A stretch of 27,162 bases of DNA, from positions 1-27,162 of IMG/VR virus record IMGVR_UViG_3300042562_000881; one strand, 5' to 3'. The stretch comes from a virus. Position numbers and translations under genes: made by a program. Below the pieces are notes generated by a model. The model ran no database searches. It had not been told where the DNA came from and saw nothing but the letters and a program-made list of their open reading frames with translations. Positions 5,460-12,520 of the stretch are shown one piece after another (positions within the stretch are counted from its first letter, which is position 1; every line of letters starts with the position of its first letter).

Positions 5460-8102
5460 TCAGAACGGCACCGACACCGCCCGCTGCCGGATGTTGAGGC
5501 CGAAGTTCATCACATCGTGCTTCTCGTGCCCTGGCACTCGCTCGAGCTGCTGCCGCCACTTCGCGCCCGCCCATGGCGTATCCGCGAAGATCCGCTCGAG
5601 CGCCGGGTGGCGGTTGGCGATGCTGGCGCGGCCGTCCTTGATCAGGATCCCGTGCCGGCGAAGGGCGTCGCGGGTCTCATTCCGCTCGCCGAGTTGGTCG
5701 TTTGACAGGTAGGAGCCCGACACGTTGGCGATTGCCACGGCCTCGGAGATCGACCGAGTGAGCGGGCGTCCCACGATCTCGTAGCGGATCGACGCGGCGA
5801 ACAGGTGGCTGAGGCATTGGTTCTCGTCGTTGTCGATCTCCTCGGCCTTGAAGCCGGTCCAGTCCTGCTTCGCCATCCAATCCTTGGCGAACTCCTCGGT
5901 GGCGATCCGCGTGGAGGTCAATGAGAACGCGCCGGCGAGCAGCGTGCCGAGCTGGTCGGCTGACCGCTTGTCGCCGGTGAATTCGACGGCCACCGAGGAG
6001 AAGGTCTCCGCGTTGGCTCGGAGCGTCTTCGCGTTGGCGAGGGATCGGGCGCGGATCTGCTCGGCGAATCCCTTCCGCTGCACGGTGTCGATCCACAGCG
6101 CCTTGACAATCTGGAAATGCTCCTGCGAGCATGGCCCGTTGTTCTTCCTCAACTGGAGGACCGTCACGCGTGATACGTCCGCCTTCTTCACCGCGGCGAC
6201 GCCGATCGAGGCGAACAGGAAGCACGAGCGCACCATGTAGTCGATGGCCCCGCCGCCTGCGCTGCCCTTCGTGATCCGGGCCTTGCTCTCGCTCGACGCC
6301 TGGCGGGCGAGTTCCAGCACGCCCTCGAGCCGCTGCTGGCCCCGCTTGTCCTCGCTTTCGGCCTCGTCAAAGACGACCGGCAGCGCGTCGGAGCCGATCT
6401 TCTGGCGTAGGCCGGCCTCGGTCGTCGCGCCCTGGACGTGAATCGCGGAGTCGCCGACGATGGGTGAGATGATGTTGGCGACACTCCAGCTCTTCCCGGA
6501 TCCGGACGGCCCGGTAAGCCACAGGTGAGGCCTCCAGACGAGCGCCCCGCAGATCGGCGCGATGGCGAGCCACCCGGCGAGGAGTTTGCCGTAGAGCGGG
6601 CGCTCCCAACTCAGCATCTCGCAGAGTTCGATCAGGCGGGCCGCGGTGCGGTTGTCGGCCCCGTCGCCGGAGTCCACGGGGATCTCCAGCGCCCCCTCGT
6701 AGATCGCCCGCACGGATGAGGAGAACTGCGGGATGGGTCGGGCGGTGCCGTTGATGACCAGCCGGTCGCCAGCGTGGAAGACAACATCGTCGCCGTCGAT
6801 CCAGCACCCGCGCCCACGGATCCGCTGCGGGTCGAATTTAGGCAGCCCCTGCGACCGCTGGATGAGCGCATTGACCGCCTTGTCCCAGCCCTTGCCAGTG
6901 AGGTCGCCGTTGTCGGCATACTCGGCCTCCCATGCGTTCAGGACCGCCAGCCGCATGAGGTTGTTCTTGGAGTGGCTGGATGCGGTGAGGGAAACCACCT
7001 GCTGGCCCTTGTCCGGCATGTAAAAAAACGAGTCACCATCGACTCCGAGCAGGCGGAACGGCAGGCCTTCGATCCGGTCGTCCTGCCGAGGCTTGGCCGG
7101 CGGCTGTGCCTGCACGGGTTGCCATGGCTCGACCTCGTCCTGCGGAGAGTCCTGCTCGGGCATCGGATCGGCCTGCGGCTTCATGGCCTCGATGAGTCGC
7201 GCCCGGTCCCAGCCTTCGGCCACGGCGTCGGCCAGATCCCAGCCGTCCTGCGGTCCTGCCGGCGGCGTGACGATGCGGACCTTCGCGGCGATCCCGGCAA
7301 GCGTCTTCGAGATGGCTCTGGCGGCTTCAATGCCTGGCGCGTCCCGGTCTGGCCAGATGACGACCTTGCGGCCGGCAAGCGGTGACCAGTCGGCGTAGCG
7401 GACAGCTTTCGATCCACCCGGCCACGTCACGACGACACCCGGCGAGATCTTACTCGCCGCATCGGCGGCTTTCTCGCCCTCGACGATCAGCACGCCGGCG
7501 TCTGGGTTGGAGGCGAGTAGGTCGAGGCCGTAGAGCGGGCGCGGTTTCGCGAAGGACAGCCAGCGCCACTGCTCGCGGCCATCGGTGTGGCGCGCCCATG
7601 TCAGCGGCACCACCTGCTTCGCGCCGTCGGGCAGGTCGAAGCGGCAGACAGCACCGAACAGGCAGCCAGTAGCGTCCCGGTATTCCCAGACGCCGGACGA
7701 TGTACCATAGCGGTGGTGCTGGATCCGCTCGGGGAGTCGCGTGCCGAACGGCGCGGTCGTCGGCATCCACTCGGCCGGGGCGGCAGGCTTGGGTGCTGCG
7801 GTCACGCCCTGCGACTCGATCCCGGTGCGGAACCGCTCGCCGATCTCAGCGGCGGCGTCCTTCATGGAGCAGGACCGGATCGCAGCGAGCAGGGAGATCG
7901 GATCTGATCCTCCGGCGTCGGAGGAGAAGTCCTTCCATACGCCGGTGCGGGCGTTGACGCTGAGGGACCGGCCAGGCTCGCCTGAGAGGCTGCCGATCTT
8001 GAACTCGTGGCCCTCGCGGTGCCCGTGCGGGAACCATTCGTAGAGCAGGGATTCAAGGGATGAGAGGGCGGCGGCGTTGATGGCCGCGAAGTCGATTTTC
8101 AT
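5460..8102 (-). CDS. Toprim primase-helicase fusion
   Basis: 880 residues. Residues 1-100 resemble a primase N-terminal region (FSSDAGGSDPISLLAAIRS) but show no Cys/His zinc-finger set. Residues about 200-300 are a Toprim domain: VLIVEGEKAAD (204-214) with its Glu, and WPDRDAPG (250-257) giving the DxD. A Pro/Gln-rich linker (310-345) leads to a D5/DUF927-like ATPase with Walker A GPSGSGKS (531-538) and Walker B LPVVFDEAE (574-582). It would prime and unwind DNA at the phage fork. ATG 8102 has the long CCAACC leader directly before it; a TTG start at 8165 is disfavoured because its added Pro/Thr-rich residues lie over that leader. It follows two tiny genes by a 59-bp gap. Confidence 0.88.
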   Translation of the reverse strand: MKIDFAAINAAALSSLESLLYEWFPHGHREGHEFKIGSLSGEPGRSLSVNARTGVWKDFSSDAGGSDPISLLAAIRSCSMKDAAAEIGERFRTGIESQGVTAAPKPAAPAEWMPTTAPFGTRLPERIQHHRYGTSSGVWEYRDATGCLFGAVCRFDLPDGAKQVVPLTWARHTDGREQWRWLSFAKPRPLYGLDLLASNPDAGVLIVEGEKAADAASKISPGVVVTWPGGSKAVRYADWSPLAGRKVVIWPDRDAPGIEAARAISKTLAGIAAKVRIVTPPAGPQDGWDLADAVAEGWDRARLIEAMKPQADPMPEQDSPQDEVEPWQPVQAQPPAKPRQDDRIEGLPFRLLGVDGDSFFYMPDKGQQVVSLTASSHSKNNLMRLAVLNAWEAEYADNGDLTGKGWDKAVNALIQRSQGLPKFDPQRIRGRGCWIDGDDVVFHAGDRLVINGTARPIPQFSSSVRAIYEGALEIPVDSGDGADNRTAARLIELCEMLSWERPLYGKLLAGWLAIAPICGALVWRPHLWLTGPSGSGKSWSVANIISPIVGDSAIHVQGATTEAGLRQKIGSDALPVVFDEAESEDKRGQQRLEGVLELARQASSESKARITKGSAGGGAIDYMVRSCFLFASIGVAAVKKADVSRVTVLQLRKNNGPCSQEHFQIVKALWIDTVQRKGFAEQIRARSLANAKTLRANAETFSSVAVEFTGDKRSADQLGTLLAGAFSLTSTRIATEEFAKDWMAKQDWTGFKAEEIDNDENQCLSHLFAASIRYEIVGRPLTRSISEAVAIANVSGSYLSNDQLGERNETRDALRRHGILIKDGRASIANRHPALERIFADTPWAGAKWRQQLERVPGHEKHDVMNFGLNIRQRAVSVPF

Positions 8103-8161
8103 GGTTGGTTGGTGGTTGGTGCGGTTCGGATCTGTTGCAGTTGGGCGGGCGGGTGGCAAGT

Positions 8162-8359
8162 TCAATTCTGGTTTTCAGACTCACCCGCATGGAATGCCTG
8201 GAGGGCGTCGCGGATCAGTTCGGCCTTGCGTTTGCACGATGTCAGGCAGACGCGGCTTTGGTCGCGGGTGTCGCCGACTTCCCACTCGTGCCACTCTTGG
8301 AGCTTCACCAATGAGCCGAGAAGAGTGCCGGGTTCGGCGATAAAAAAACGGGGTTTCAT
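8162..8359 (-). CDS. Small protein of unknown function
   Basis: 65 residues, not recognised. It is predicted mixed alpha/beta, with a Trp-rich centre (LQEWHEWEVGD) and two Cys four residues apart (CLTSC) followed by a basic, helical KRKAELIRDALQAF. It starts by an ATGA overlap with the upstream gene and has AATCAACC before its ATG. It ends in ESENQN, similar to the ETQNQP end of the upstream gene, though the bodies differ. Position suggests an accessory role in phage replication or takeover of the host; no function can be assigned. Confidence 0.68.
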   Translation of the reverse strand: MKPRFFIAEPGTLLGSLVKLQEWHEWEVGDTRDQSRVCLTSCKRKAELIRDALQAFHAGESENQN

Positions 8360-8553
8360 GGTTGATTCTGAGTTTCGCCCTCGTCCCAGCCCGCCTCGTA
8401 GGCATACCAGCGGAGCGTCCGGGGTGGCTGGTCGTTGTCCCAGTGGCCCCTGCGGGCGTCGTCAAAGCCGGTCTGGAAGATCGACTCCAGCGCCTTCCAG
8501 TGCGGGCTGCGCCGGAGCTGTAGCAGGGTCGGCGGGATAGGTGGTTGTGGCAT
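8356..8553 (-). CDS. Small protein of unknown function
   Basis: 65 residues, not recognised. Pro-rich start (MPQPPIPPTLLQLRRSP), then an aromatic-rich helical part with WKALESIFQTGFDDARRGHW and WYAYEAGWDEGE. Starts two bases after the VRR-NUC stop, reading TAACC-ATG, so stop and start motif are merged. Overlaps the next gene by ATGA. Probably translated by re-initiation. Small proteins with the ARRGHWxxD... AYEAGWxxG pattern are known from phages without a defined function. Confidence 0.7.
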   Translation of the reverse strand: MPQPPIPPTLLQLRRSPHWKALESIFQTGFDDARRGHWDNDQPPRTLRWYAYEAGWDEGETQNQP

Positions 8554-8555
8554 GG

Positions 8556-8903
8556 TTAGAGCGGGCTGATGATCCCCAGCGCATCCTCCACCGATCGCGC
8601 CACGCCTGCAAGCCCGCCGTCGGCCCGGACCCGTGCGATGAAGTTGCGCTGCTGGTCGGTGGCCTTGCCCCGCTCACCCTTCACCTCGATGGCGAGGAAG
8701 ATCGCGAGCTTCTGGCCGACCATGTCCGGCGTGACGGTCACGGATCGCCAGCCGATCAGGTCGGACCCGCCGGGGTTGGCGACGCCGTAGCGGATGAGTC
8801 GGCCCTCGGCGTCCTTGAGCGCGCCGCAGTTGTTGCGGAAGAGCCGGACGCCGGGAGTCGAGAGGCCGAGCATGATGGCTCGCAGGCGGTTCATTTCGTT
8901 CAT
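8556..8903 (-). CDS. VRR-NUC family nuclease
   Basis: 115 residues. It has the compact VRR-NUC layout: PGVRLFRNNCGALK, then the catalytic-type GGSDLIG (45-51), then LAIEVKGERGKATDQQ (71-85) with the E-x-K and following Gln. Stand-alone VRR-NUC proteins cut branched DNA such as Holliday junctions and are common next to phage SF2 helicases. ATG 8903 overlaps the upstream stop by one base (TGATG), so it is likely coupled. The longer frame to 9242 runs through the upstream gene in another frame and is rejected. Probably works with the helicase and RecE/RecT in resolving replication intermediates before packaging. Confidence 0.88.
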   Translation of the reverse strand: MNEMNRLRAIMLGLSTPGVRLFRNNCGALKDAEGRLIRYGVANPGGSDLIGWRSVTVTPDMVGQKLAIFLAIEVKGERGKATDQQRNFIARVRADGGLAGVARSVEDALGIISPL

Positions 8904-9397
8904 CAGAAGAGGTCTGGTTGTGGAGTTGGTTGGGCGGGTTGTGGATCCTCGATCACCGGCGGGTTCGCGATCTGCTCGCAGACCTCCATCGCGTAGCCGC
9001 TGAGTTCGTGGATGAGTTCGGCGAGGGTTTGGCCGGGGTGGGGTTGAAGGTTGGCGATGGATTTGAAGACCGCGTTCCTGTTGTAGAGACTCGCCTGCCA
9101 TGATTGGAATGATGATCCGTTTTCTCCGGCGAAGCGTTTTCGGCGTAGCCATCTCCGTTTCATCTCCGCATGATTCTCTTTGTTGGCTTCGCGCCATCGG
9201 CGTTGCTGCTCCGTCTGCTTCACCTTGTTGCCTTCGCGCCATCGGTGTAGCCGCTCCGTCTCCTGCTCCTTGTTGGCTTCTCTGTATCGGCGTTGTCGCT
9301 CCGCGTTCTTCTCCTTGTTGGCCTCCTTGTTAGCTTCCCAGTATCGGCGCTTTTGTTCACGCAGCCGCGCCCTCCTCTCCTCCGGTGTCATACTCAT
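8903..9397 (-). CDS. Lys/Arg-rich 15-residue-repeat protein with clamp-like C-terminal tail
   Basis: 164 residues. The first half is four to five imperfect 15-residue repeats of the type RRYREANKEQETERL, very basic and predicted helical; the pattern resembles the basic N-terminal stretches of some HNH endonucleases, but no HNH motif is present. The second half has a helical AELIHELSGYAMEVCEQIAN. The protein ends QPTPQPDLF; QPDLF matches the sliding-clamp binding pattern Q-x-x-L-F. I infer a DNA-binding accessory factor that may contact a clamp; this is not established. Start ATG 9397 overlaps the helicase stop as ATGA and has a purine-rich GGAAGGGGG upstream. Confidence 0.72.
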   Translation of the reverse strand: MSMTPEERRARLREQKRRYWEANKEANKEKNAERQRRYREANKEQETERLHRWREGNKVKQTEQQRRWREANKENHAEMKRRWLRRKRFAGENGSSFQSWQASLYNRNAVFKSIANLQPHPGQTLAELIHELSGYAMEVCEQIANPPVIEDPQPAQPTPQPDLF

Positions 9398-10773
9398 CGC
9401 AGCACCCCCTTCCGCGAGTTCCACACGTGCTTCGCCCAGACATCCGGCGAGCGGTAGCCCCGCGCCCGTCCCAGCGCGATCAAGTCATCCAGCGTTTGCG
9501 CCGATCCCTGCTCCTGCCGTTTCTGGCGGGCGATCTCCTTCGGGTCGATCTGCACCAGCTCGCCCTCGGCCTGCTCGATCTCGCGCTCCTTCTTCGGATA
9601 CTCGAACCCGCACTCCGGGCAGACCGGCGCTGGCGGGTGACAACAGTAGCACTCCCTGCACTGCCGCTGCTGGATCTCCTCCTCGTCGCTGGCCTTGCGC
9701 TTCTTCTTCTTCCGGCCCTCCAGCGTCCAGTCGCGGACATCCTCAGCGAACCCGTGGCGGGACAGGTTGCCTACGTGGTCGAGGATGATCGCCTTCGTCT
9801 TCCCCGGTGCCGGCCGCAGCACCCGACCGATCTGCTGGAGGTGCAGCCCCAGCGACTTCGTCGGCCGGAGCAGGATCGCAGCGGTGACGAGCGGCAAGTC
9901 GAAGCCCTCGTTGATGATCTCGCAACTCGTCAGGACATGCAGGCGGCCGTCACCCAGAGCCCGCACGACTTCCCGGCGTGACTCGCGGTCCATCGTGCCG
10001 TCGATGGTCGCAGCCCTGTATCCCGCGGCGTTGAACTGCTCGGCGACGTGCTGGGCGTGCTTGACGGAGCAGCAGAACGCGACGGCCGGCGCTCCCCGGC
10101 AGATTCTTGAATAGTGCTCGACCGCGTCGCCGGTGATCGTCGGGCGGTCCATCTCGGCGGCGAGTTCGTCCTGGGCGAAGTCCCCGCCTCGGGTGCCGAT
10201 GTGGGAAAGGTCAGCCACGATCGGCGGCGCGAAGTAGACCGGCGGTGCCAGGTGCCCGCCCTCGATCAGGTCGGCGACTTCCGGTCCTCGGATCAGATCG
10301 TCGAACACCTCCTTGAGGCCTCGCCCGTCGAGCCGCTCGGGCGTCGCCGTCACCCCGAGGACGCGGGCCTGCGAGTGATGGGCGATCACCTTTCGCCAAC
10401 TTCCAGCCGTCGCGTGGTGCGCCTCGTCGGCGATGATCAGCGCCGGCCGGAACGAGTCGAGACGCCGGACGTAGGTCTGCACCGACGCCACCTGCACGGG
10501 AAGCGATCGGTCAGGCGTGCGGCCCGCGGCGATGACGCCGTGATCGACACCGAACGCCCGGAGCGTCCGGCAGGTCTGGTCCACCAGCTCCTGCCTGTGG
10601 ACGAGGATGACGACGCCGTTGCCCTTGGCTGCGGTCCCCTGCGCGATGTAGGAGAACAGAACCGTCTTCCCGGATCCGGTCGGAGCAACGACGAGAGGCG
10701 ACCGTTTGCCGGATCGGTAGGATCCGCGAACGCCATCGACCAGGTCGAGTTGGTAGTCTCGGAGGGTGATCAT
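9394..10773 (-). CDS. SF2 DEAH-type DNA helicase with C-terminal zinc cluster
   Basis: 459 residues. Motifs in order: Q-like RDYQLDLVDG (5-14), Walker A APTGSGKT (30-37), DEAH (116-119), GVTATP (140-145), and motif VI QQIGRVLR (313-320). After the helicase core comes a Lys-rich patch and a cysteine cluster (CRECYCC and CPEC, about 372-388) likely to bind zinc. It belongs to the UvrB/Res-like SF2 group, often paired with VRR-NUC in phages; here VRR-NUC follows two genes on. Predicted role: unwinding or branch migration in replication-recombination. The start overlaps the upstream stop (ATGA), and GGAG lies eight bases before the ATG, one of the clearer Shine-Dalgarno sites here. Confidence 0.92.
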   Translation of the reverse strand: MITLRDYQLDLVDGVRGSYRSGKRSPLVVAPTGSGKTVLFSYIAQGTAAKGNGVVILVHRQELVDQTCRTLRAFGVDHGVIAAGRTPDRSLPVQVASVQTYVRRLDSFRPALIIADEAHHATAGSWRKVIAHHSQARVLGVTATPERLDGRGLKEVFDDLIRGPEVADLIEGGHLAPPVYFAPPIVADLSHIGTRGGDFAQDELAAEMDRPTITGDAVEHYSRICRGAPAVAFCCSVKHAQHVAEQFNAAGYRAATIDGTMDRESRREVVRALGDGRLHVLTSCEIINEGFDLPLVTAAILLRPTKSLGLHLQQIGRVLRPAPGKTKAIILDHVGNLSRHGFAEDVRDWTLEGRKKKKRKASDEEEIQQRQCRECYCCHPPAPVCPECGFEYPKKEREIEQAEGELVQIDPKEIARQKRQEQGSAQTLDDLIALGRARGYRSPDVWAKHVWNSRKGVLR

Positions 10774-11030
10774 GTGTGGTCTCCGCTGAGGTGGTAGTTG
10801 CCTCGCTCTTGCCCGAGGATCTTGTCGAAGCCGGACACGAACCCGAGGTCTTGCATCCTTGGATCGCTCGGCAGGCGTTGGCCGACCGCGTCGATCTCGC
10901 GCGCCTGCTCCAAGGTGTGCTTGGGATACTTCCGCAGCAGGTGCCGGTCGTCCTCGCTGAGTCCCGGCGCACGGTCGCGGAGCAGCCGGGCAGCGGCCTG
11001 CTTGGCGAGTTTCATTTCGCGGTCAGTCAT
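10770..11030 (-). CDS. Small helical protein of unknown function
   Basis: 86 residues, not recognised. Basic helical first half (REMKLAKQAAARLLRDRAPG), then LSEDDRHLLRKYPKHTLEQA and a Gly-rich end. Overlaps both neighbours by ATGA (HTH gene before, helicase after). Such tight packing suggests a conserved accessory to the helicase, but no motif supports a specific role. Confidence 0.7.
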   Translation of the reverse strand: MTDREMKLAKQAAARLLRDRAPGLSEDDRHLLRKYPKHTLEQAREIDAVGQRLPSDPRMQDLGFVSGFDKILGQERGNYHLSGDHT

Positions 11031-11206
11031 GGCTTCTCAATGCTGAGGATGATGCTGCGGATCCGGGAAAGGCTCGCAGCCCGCGGCTGGAACTTGCCCG
11101 TCTTCCAGCGCCAGAACGTGGCGCGGTTGACGCCGGCGAGGATAAGGACGCCGGCGATGGTGTGGCCCGCGGCCTTGGCCCGGGATTCGATTTCGGTGGT
11201 TGTCAT
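11027..11206 (-). CDS. Small Cro-like HTH DNA-binding protein
   Basis: 59 residues. The protein is essentially one helix-turn-helix: AGHTIAGVLILAGVNRATFW then RWKTGKFQPR, the standard XRE/Cro arrangement in which the recognition helix carries RATFWRW. It may repress one of the early promoters; the closest upstream is at 11774-11801. The ATG at 11206 is preceded by CATCCAACC and overlaps the upstream stop by ATGA. It was found by reading the minus strand between annotated neighbours. The HTH call is firm, the target is inference. Confidence 0.82.
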   Translation of the reverse strand: MTTTEIESRAKAAGHTIAGVLILAGVNRATFWRWKTGKFQPRAASLSRIRSIILSIEKP

Positions 11207-11322
11207 GGTTGGATGAGGTGAGCAGGCCCGCGGACATCAGCTTCGCCGGGTCCGGGGTTGAGGTGGTTGACGATGGTGACGGCGGCGTAGAAGGCGGCGG
11301 CGAGGATGAGGAGTCGGGTCAT
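11203..11322 (-). CDS. Tiny membrane-anchored peptide
   Basis: 39 residues: one hydrophobic segment near the N-terminus (LLILAAAFYAAVTIV, about 4-18) followed by a short Gly/Pro-rich polar tail. It looks like a single-pass inner-membrane peptide. Overlaps the upstream 48-residue gene and the downstream HTH gene by ATGA. Small membrane peptides of early phage operons often affect host membrane functions or superinfection, but there is no direct evidence here. Its existence is supported by the exact overlaps on both sides. Confidence 0.62.
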   Translation of the reverse strand: MTRLLILAAAFYAAVTIVNHLNPGPGEADVRGPAHLIQP

Positions 11323-11465
11323 GGCTTTGGCAGGTTGCGGAGTTCAAGCCGGGCAGCCACGGCCTTCTCGATGTGCCATCGGCGCGCGTTGGGTTTACCC
11401 ATGCGGCGGGCGTGGCGGGCGAGCGCCAAGCGGTCGCGCATCTCAGAGTGCAGGTCGGTGGTCAT
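11319..11465 (-). CDS. Small basic protein of unknown function
   Basis: 48 residues, strongly basic and helical (RDRLALARHARRMGKPNARR). Starts two bases after the upstream stop as TGACC-ATG and overlaps the downstream gene by ATGA. Could bind nucleic acid through charge; no family recognised. Confidence 0.62.
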   Translation of the reverse strand: MTTDLHSEMRDRLALARHARRMGKPNARRWHIEKAVAARLELRNLPKP

Positions 11466-11467
11466 GG

Positions 11468-11731
11468 TCAGGCGAGGATTGCGGCAACAACGCGGTCAAA
11501 ACGCTCCAGAGCGTCGTCACCGGCTGGCATGGATGCGATCTTGGCGAGGATCGGCAGCGCTTTGGCTTGATCGGCAAGGACCGTCTTGTGCTCGGCGGTC
11601 ATCATGTGGGCCAGCGACTGGAGCATCCCGGCGGCGGCAGCTTGCTCGGCGGTCATTCCGGCGCGGGCGGCCATGGCATCAAACTTGGCTTTTCCGTCGA
11701 GTCCGAAAATCAGTTGGGCGATGGTGGTCAT
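11468..11731 (-). CDS. Ala-rich helical protein, first gene of the replication operon
   Basis: 87 residues, all predicted helix: TIAQLIFGLDGKAKFDAMAA, then AGMTAEQAAAAGMLQSLAHM and a final amphipathic helix. No family recognised. It is the first gene after the third terminator-promoter module; its leader is the longest run of CAACC units (about 36 bases with almost no G) and no Shine-Dalgarno sequence. As a promoter-proximal gene it is probably abundant early after infection. Confidence 0.78.
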   Translation of the reverse strand: MTTIAQLIFGLDGKAKFDAMAARAGMTAEQAAAAGMLQSLAHMMTAEHKTVLADQAKALPILAKIASMPAGDDALERFDRVVAAILA

Positions 11732-11773
11732 GGTTTGTTGGTTGGTTGGTGGTTGGTGTCGGTTGACGGCGTG

Positions 11774-11801
11774 AAACTAGCCCCCTGTCGCACAAGTGCA
11801 A
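11774..11801 (-). promoter_or_regulatory. Early promoter copy 3 (TTGCAC-N16-TAGTTT)
   Basis: On the minus strand TTGCAC (11801-11796) and TAGTTT (11779-11774) are 16 bp apart. Two other intergenic regions have the same hexamers and spacing, each directly after a terminator T-run. From five bases past the -10, the 14-mer CGTCAACCGACACC (11768-11755) is identical to the one at copy 2. Confidence 0.72.
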
Positions 11802-11841
11802 CAATAAAAAGCCCGCCCGCGAAAATAATCCACGGACGGGC
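11802..11841 (-). terminator. Rho-independent terminator before promoter copy 3
   Basis: Minus-strand stem GCCCGTCCG (11841-11833) with CGGGCGGGC (11819-11811), 13-base loop, then TTTTTATTG, which runs into the promoter -35. It ends the unit carrying the winged-helix-like gene. Confidence 0.85.
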
Positions 11842-11863
11842 GAACCGGCGACGAACACGACCG

Positions 11864-12157
11864 CTAGGGCGGCGGGTTGTCAGGGGTGTTGGCTAGAGAA
11901 TCCACCCGCCGCAGCCCCTCCGCAGTCAGCCGCCAGAACGGCCAGCCGTTGCGGTTCTCCTCGGGTCGGACGAGTCCTTTGCTCTTGAGGACAGCCACGA
12001 CGGCCATCGGATCTTTCGAGCAGTGGTCGAGCGCGGCCTTGATGTCGGGCGACTGCGCCTTGCCGTCCATCCCGGCGATGACTCCGAGGGCGATGGCCTC
12101 CCGTGCCCCGACGCCGGCAGCAGCGAGCATCTTTCCAGCGTTAATCAGTGCCTGCAT
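11864..12157 (-). CDS. Winged-helix-like small protein
   Basis: 97 residues. An Ala/Gly-rich helical N-terminus is followed at about 45-90 by a winged-helix pattern: DPMAVVAVLKSKGLVRPEEN, RNGWPFWRLTAEGLRRVDSL. This looks like the last two helices and wing of a MarR/PadR-type DNA-binding domain. It may be an early regulator. ATG 12157 has CTCCAACCG before it; the longer frame to 12433 overlaps the membrane-protein gene and is rejected. Overlaps the upstream gene by 13 bp. Confidence 0.72.
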   Translation of the reverse strand: MQALINAGKMLAAAGVGAREAIALGVIAGMDGKAQSPDIKAALDHCSKDPMAVVAVLKSKGLVRPEENRNGWPFWRLTAEGLRRVDSLANTPDNPPP

Positions 12158-12477
12158 CGGTTGGAGCGGTTGAGGTGGTGCCGGCGGTCGGAGTATTCCG
12201 CCGCGGCGAGGTTGAGTGCCTGCACGCCTATGCAGGCAAATGCCAGCGAAGGCCATGACGGCCCGGTGAGGATTGCCCCGGAGATGAGGATGATCCCGCA
12301 GCTGAGGAATAGGCGGGCGAGCATTAAGCAGTTGCGGGCGCGTAGTTGGTGGTAGTTCATGGGTAAAAAGCGGGAGGGATCGGTGATGCCTGCGCCGGCG
12401 ATCAGGATGATGCCGCAGGCGAGCAACAGGCAAGCAAGCCGCAGGCAGGCGCGGGCGCGTAGTTGGTGGTAGTTCAT
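12145..12477 (-). CDS. Duplicated small membrane protein
   Basis: 110 residues made of two related units: residues 1-39 and 40-78 both begin MNYHQLRAR and continue with a Cys/Leu-rich membrane segment (CLLLACGIILIAGAGI and LFLSCGIILISGAIL). A further hydrophobic segment follows (LAFACIGVQALNLAAAEY). Each unit keeps its own ATG (12477 and 12360) with identical upstream 23 bases, so a 71-residue product from the second start is also possible. The first ATG is only five bases after the T-run of the preceding terminator. Function unknown; membrane location is inferred. Confidence 0.65.
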   Translation of the reverse strand: MNYHQLRARACLRLACLLLACGIILIAGAGITDPSRFLPMNYHQLRARNCLMLARLFLSCGIILISGAILTGPSWPSLAFACIGVQALNLAAAEYSDRRHHLNRSNRCRH

Positions 12478-12500
12478 GGGTAAAAAGCGGGAGGGATCGG
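12334..12500. repeat. 50-bp direct repeat spanning a start codon and half a terminator
   Basis: Bases 12334-12383 and 12451-12500 are identical, 117 bp apart (39 codons, in frame). Each copy covers the first nine codons of the membrane-protein unit, its ATG, the T-run and one arm of the terminator hairpin. The downstream copy lacks the partner arm. Confidence 0.92.
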
Positions 12501-12509
12501 ACCTCCCGC
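12482..12509 (-). terminator. Rho-independent terminator after the coiled-coil gene
   Basis: Minus-strand stem GCGGGAGG (12509-12502) with CCTCCCGC (12494-12487), 7-base loop, then TTTTTA. It lies between the coiled-coil gene and the membrane-protein gene, so the latter is probably expressed by read-through or from an unseen promoter. Confidence 0.85.
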
Positions 12510-12520
12510 GGGGTTGGTGG

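Noticed and set aside
5460-8165. TTG start at 8165 for the primase-helicase
   Set aside because: The added residues are Pro/Thr-rich and translate the CCAACC leader; ATG 8102 has the start motif of the neighbouring early genes.
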